This document shows positions 6,461-8,290 of a DNA stretch of 8,290 nt, piece after piece. The translations under genes and the position numbers were made by a program. The stretch is from the NCBI GenBank assembly GCA_021648185.1, contig JAKITH010000045.1:1-8290 (forward strand), read 5' to 3'. The DNA is from Thiomicrorhabdus sp. Its GTDB lineage: Bacteria; Pseudomonadota; Gammaproteobacteria; Thiomicrospirales; Thiomicrospiraceae. A model generated the notes under the pieces. The model had not been told where the DNA came from, searched no databases, and saw only the letters and a program-made list of their open reading frames with translations. Numbering within the stretch: the stretch's first letter is position 1; each line of letters begins with the position of its first letter.

Positions 6461-7315
6461 ATGATGGGTAACTCTTATCCACTTACACCAATCGTGGTTG
6501 GCGTGTTAACGGCAATGATGGTAGGCAGCTCCGCTTTAGCGGCATCTCCCACTGCACAGCCTTCTATTGACGAACGGTTGCAACGGATTGAGCGTATTAT
6601 TGAAAATCCGGTCTTGTTGCAATTGAGTCGCCGTTTGGGAGAGCAACAACGTGAAATACAAGAGTTACAAGACCAAATTGATTTTTTAAAACGTGATTTG
6701 CGCGGGGTGACTCGCACGTCTGATAAACGTTATAAAGAGAGCGATGATCGTTTGAGCGCATTAGAATCTGCTACGAAGATACGGGAAGATCATAATGAAG
6801 TGCGCCTTGAGTTACCCGTAGCCCCTGTTATACCTAAAACAGGGGCTACGGGTAGGCTGAATGATGGCTCAGACTCTTCCATGGTGACGCAGAATAAAGA
6901 TAAACAGCCCTTAACGCCCATTACAACCCTTCCTGCGACTCAAGAGGAGAAGGGCGCGTATCAGTTTGCTTTTAGTTTACTTAAAAATAGCCAATACGAA
7001 AACGCCATTAAAGCGTTTCAATCATTTTTAGACAGCTATCCTAAAAGTGATTTGGCGAGTAACTCCGCCTATTGGATGGGCGAGGCTTTTTATATTGAGC
7101 AAGATCATCAAGCTGCTTTAAACGCCTTTAATAGAGTGGTTAAAGGCTACCCATTTTCCTCTAAAGTACCCGATGCGATGTTACGAGCTGGTGATTGCTA
7201 TGATAACTTAGCGCAAAAGAGTCAGGCAAAAGCGTTGTATGCCGAGTTGATTGCACTTTATCCTAAAACACGTGCGGCTGAAAAAGCCATTAAACGATTA
7301 GAAAAATTAAAATAA
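6461..7315 (+). CDS. cpoB: CpoB (YbgF), Tol-Pal-associated division coordinator
   Basis: CpoB is a periplasmic protein that binds TolA and links peptidoglycan synthesis (PBP1B/LpoB in E. coli) to outer-membrane constriction. The 284-residue product has a signal peptide ending SSALA (cleavage after A27). A coiled coil follows at about 36-105, with [10 protein letters not shown] and [20 protein letters not shown]; in the family this forms a trimer. Then comes a low-complexity linker (about 110-162) and three TPR-like repeats: [20 protein letters not shown] (167-186), [20 protein letters not shown] (204-223) and [20 protein letters not shown] (239-258). Length is close to E. coli (263). The linker coding sequence contains a perfect inverted repeat at 6813-6854. 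The gene follows pal by 26 bp, and its stop shares one base with the queC start. Confidence 0.94.
   Translation: MMGNSYPLTPIVVGVLTAMMVGSSALAASPTAQPSIDERLQRIERIIENPVLLQLSRRLGEQQREIQELQDQIDFLKRDLRGVTRTSDKRYKESDDRLSALESATKIREDHNEVRLELPVAPVIPKTGATGRLNDGSDSSMVTQNKDKQPLTPITTLPATQEEKGAYQFAFSLLKNSQYENAIKAFQSFLDSYPKSDLASNSAYWMGEAFYIEQDHQAALNAFNRVVKGYPFSSKVPDAMLRAGDCYDNLAQKSQAKALYAELIALYPKTRAAEKAIKRLEKLK
6813..6854. repeat. Perfect 17-bp inverted repeat inside cpoB
   Basis: TACCCGTAGCCCCTGTT (6813-6829) is followed by the 8-nt loop ATACCTAA and its exact reverse complement (6838-6854). The arms are GC-richer than the surroundings and have no mismatch, so both DNA and mRNA can form a strong stem. It encodes about residues 118-132 of CpoB ([13 protein letters not shown]), in the disordered linker between coiled coil and TPR. 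No T-run follows, so it is not a terminator. A perfect palindrome is not required by the protein; a small inserted palindromic repeat is the likely origin (inference). Confidence 0.9.
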
Positions 7316-8031
7316 TGTCTCAATTATCTCAAAATTCATTAAATCCCCCCCCCTCTAAAAAAGCCATCATTCTTCTGTCGGGCGGGTTAGATTCTGTCAC
7401 CGCACTGGCCATTGCGAAATCTCAAGGGTATGAGTGCCATACCATTAGCTTTGATTACGGCCAACGAACCCGTTCAGAATTAACCGCAGCAGAGCATTTG
7501 TCCCACTCCATGGGCGCCGCTTCACATCGTGTGATGGACGTGAATATGAGTCAAATTGGAGGCTCTGCTTTAACGGATGTTCGAATAGACGTACCAACGG
7601 ATGGCGTGGATAATGCCGATATTCCGATCACCTATGTGCCCGCAAGAAATACCGTGTTTTTATCGTTCTCTTTGGCGCTGGCAGAAGTGTTGGATGCCAA
7701 TGATATTTTTATTGGCGTGAATGCGGTGGATTATTCAGGCTACCCAGATTGTCGTCCTGCCTACATTGAAGCTTATGAAAAAATGGCAAATTTAGCGACT
7801 CGTGTCGGTGTCGAAGGGCAAATGTTGCACATTCAAACGCCTTTAATTGATTTAACCAAAGCGCAAATTATTCAAACAGGCATTGCATTGGGGGTGGATT
7901 ACAGTTTAACCGTCTCTTGCTATCAAGCCAATGATGCAGGCCGCGCCTGTGGGGTGTGTGATTCATGCCGTTTACGAAAGCAGGGGTTTGTAAATGCAGG
8001 CGTTGATGATCCGACTCGTTATCAACGTTAA
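7315..8031 (+). CDS. queC: QueC, 7-cyano-7-deazaguanine (preQ0) synthase
   Basis: QueC converts 7-carboxy-7-deazaguanine, with ammonia and ATP, to preQ0, the precursor of queuosine in tRNA wobble positions. It acts in the cytoplasm. The 238 residues show the PP-loop SGGLDSVT (22-29), SFDYGQRT (45-52), YVPARNT (107-113) and [15 protein letters not shown] (134-148). The zinc cysteines C202, C212, C215 and C218 are arranged C-x9-C-x2-C-x2-C. An extension of about a dozen residues ([16 protein letters not shown]) precedes the core beta strand; the E. coli protein starts nearer the PP-loop. A C9 tract codes for NPPPS. No clear Shine-Dalgarno is seen, and the ATG overlaps the cpoB stop (TAATG), so translational coupling is likely. 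queE, often adjacent, is not in this window. Confidence 0.96.
   Translation: MSQLSQNSLNPPPSKKAIILLSGGLDSVTALAIAKSQGYECHTISFDYGQRTRSELTAAEHLSHSMGAASHRVMDVNMSQIGGSALTDVRIDVPTDGVDNADIPITYVPARNTVFLSFSLALAEVLDANDIFIGVNAVDYSGYPDCRPAYIEAYEKMANLATRVGVEGQMLHIQTPLIDLTKAQIIQTGIALGVDYSLTVSCYQANDAGRACGVCDSCRLRKQGFVNAGVDDPTRYQR
7345..7353 (+). repeat. C9 homopolymer near the queC start
   Basis: Nine C bases begin 30 bases after the queC ATG, in the context AAAT-C9-TCTAAAA, and encode the PPP of the N-terminal extension, outside the catalytic core. Gain or loss of one C would shift the frame before the PP-loop. No ATG follows soon after in the correct frame that would keep the PP-loop. Confidence 0.85.
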
Positions 8032-8070
8032 TTGAAATACCAGAATTGCGTATTGGTTTAGAATATGTAA

Positions 8071-8095
8071 GTGCGTGGTGAGTTATTCCATGCAC
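8071..8095 (+). terminator. Weak hairpin after queC, possible transcript end
   Basis: GTGCGTGG (8071-8078) pairs with CCATGCAC (8088-8095), with one G-U pair and a 9-nt loop, 39 bp after the queC stop. The following GTTCCTTAG is only loosely T-rich, so this is at best a weak intrinsic terminator. Its place between the protein operon and the tRNA promoter makes an end-of-transcript role reasonable. Confidence 0.3.
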
Positions 8096-8136
8096 GTTCC
8101 TTAGTAGAGTCGTTATTAACTTTTTATCGAAAAGAC

Positions 8137-8164
8137 TTGCACACTGCTTTGAGGCTTGTATAAT
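8137..8164 (+). promoter_or_regulatory. Sigma-70 promoter of the tRNA-Lys gene
   Basis: A -35 box TTGCAC (8137-8142) and a consensus -10 box TATAAT (8159-8164) are separated by 16 bp. The predicted start is near 8171, about 10 bases before the mature tRNA 5' end. The bases after the -10 (ACGCCAC) are GC-leaning, as is common in stringently controlled stable-RNA promoters. Confidence 0.85.
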
Positions 8165-8181
8165 ACGCCACATTCCAGTGA

Positions 8182-8257
8182 GGGTCGTTAGCTCAGTTGG
8201 TAGAGCAGTTGGCTTTTAACCAATTGGTCGAGCGTTCGAATCGCTCACGACCCACCA
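8182..8257 (+). tRNA. tRNA-Lys, anticodon TTT
   Basis: The 76-nt cloverleaf is complete. The acceptor stem GGGTCGT/ACGACCC is perfect (8182-8188 with 8247-8253). The D stem is GCTC/GAGC, and the anticodon stem GTTGG/CCAAT closes with one G-U pair. The loop CTTTTAA has anticodon TTT at 8215-8217, reading AAA and AAG as Lys. The variable loop is 5 nt and the T arm is GAGCG-TTCGAAT-CGCTC. The discriminator is A, and the 3' CCA is encoded (8255-8257). The last 33 bases of the window show only TTTTA after CCA and no clear terminator, so another RNA gene may follow outside the window. Confidence 0.98.
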
Positions 8258-8290
8258 TTTTACGTCATCAAGGTTTTAAAAAAATAGACT

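Noticed and set aside
7868..8173. Minus-strand open frame across the end of queC and the intergenic gap
   Set aside because: It overlaps the zinc-binding end of queC and the tRNA promoter, and its translation resembles no family.

Overview
This window carries a conserved housekeeping block of a gammaproteobacterium. Nearly everything is on the + strand: the end of ruvC, then ruvA, ruvB, tolQ, tolR, tolA, tolB, pal, cpoB (ybgF), queC and a tRNA-Lys(TTT) gene. From memory, Pseudomonas has the same order (ruvCAB - ybgC - tolQRAB - oprL - ybgF - queE - queC - tRNA-Lys), with two differences: here ybgC is missing between ruvB and tolQ, and queE is missing between cpoB and queC. The sequence leans AT-rich and is not enteric in style. 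A member of the Thiotrichales/Piscirickettsiaceae (Thiomicrospira-like sulfur oxidisers) is a reasonable guess, but no marker in the window proves it.

Region 1 (1-1865) is Holliday junction processing. It holds the last catalytic Asp and C-terminus of RuvC, a 108-bp spacer with a possible promoter and a C9 tract, then ruvA and ruvB with touching stop and start codons. Region 2 (1953-7315) is the Tol-Pal envelope system. The inner-membrane motor TolQ-TolR and the energised TolA reach across the periplasm to TolB and the outer-membrane lipoprotein Pal, with CpoB as the periplasmic coordinator. Region 3 (7315-8257) holds queC (queuosine/preQ0 biosynthesis), whose start overlaps the cpoB stop, and a tRNA-Lys gene with its own strong promoter.

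I found no new multi-gene system; all the protein genes are recognisable families with intact key motifs. The unusual material is non-coding or sub-genic. (a) A 159-bp MITE-like element with perfect 15-bp terminal inverted repeats and a central 16-bp palindrome fills most of the tolB-pal gap and can fold along its full length. (b) A perfect 17-bp inverted repeat with an 8-nt loop sits inside the linker-coding part of cpoB. (c) Four C homopolymers of 7-9 bases occur in 8.3 kb, one right after the queC start and one just downstream of a possible ruvA promoter. (d) tolB carries a Ser/Pro/Glu-rich insertion. (e) A hairpin lies between tolQ and tolR. The gaps between genes are all under 200 bp, so there is no long empty stretch.
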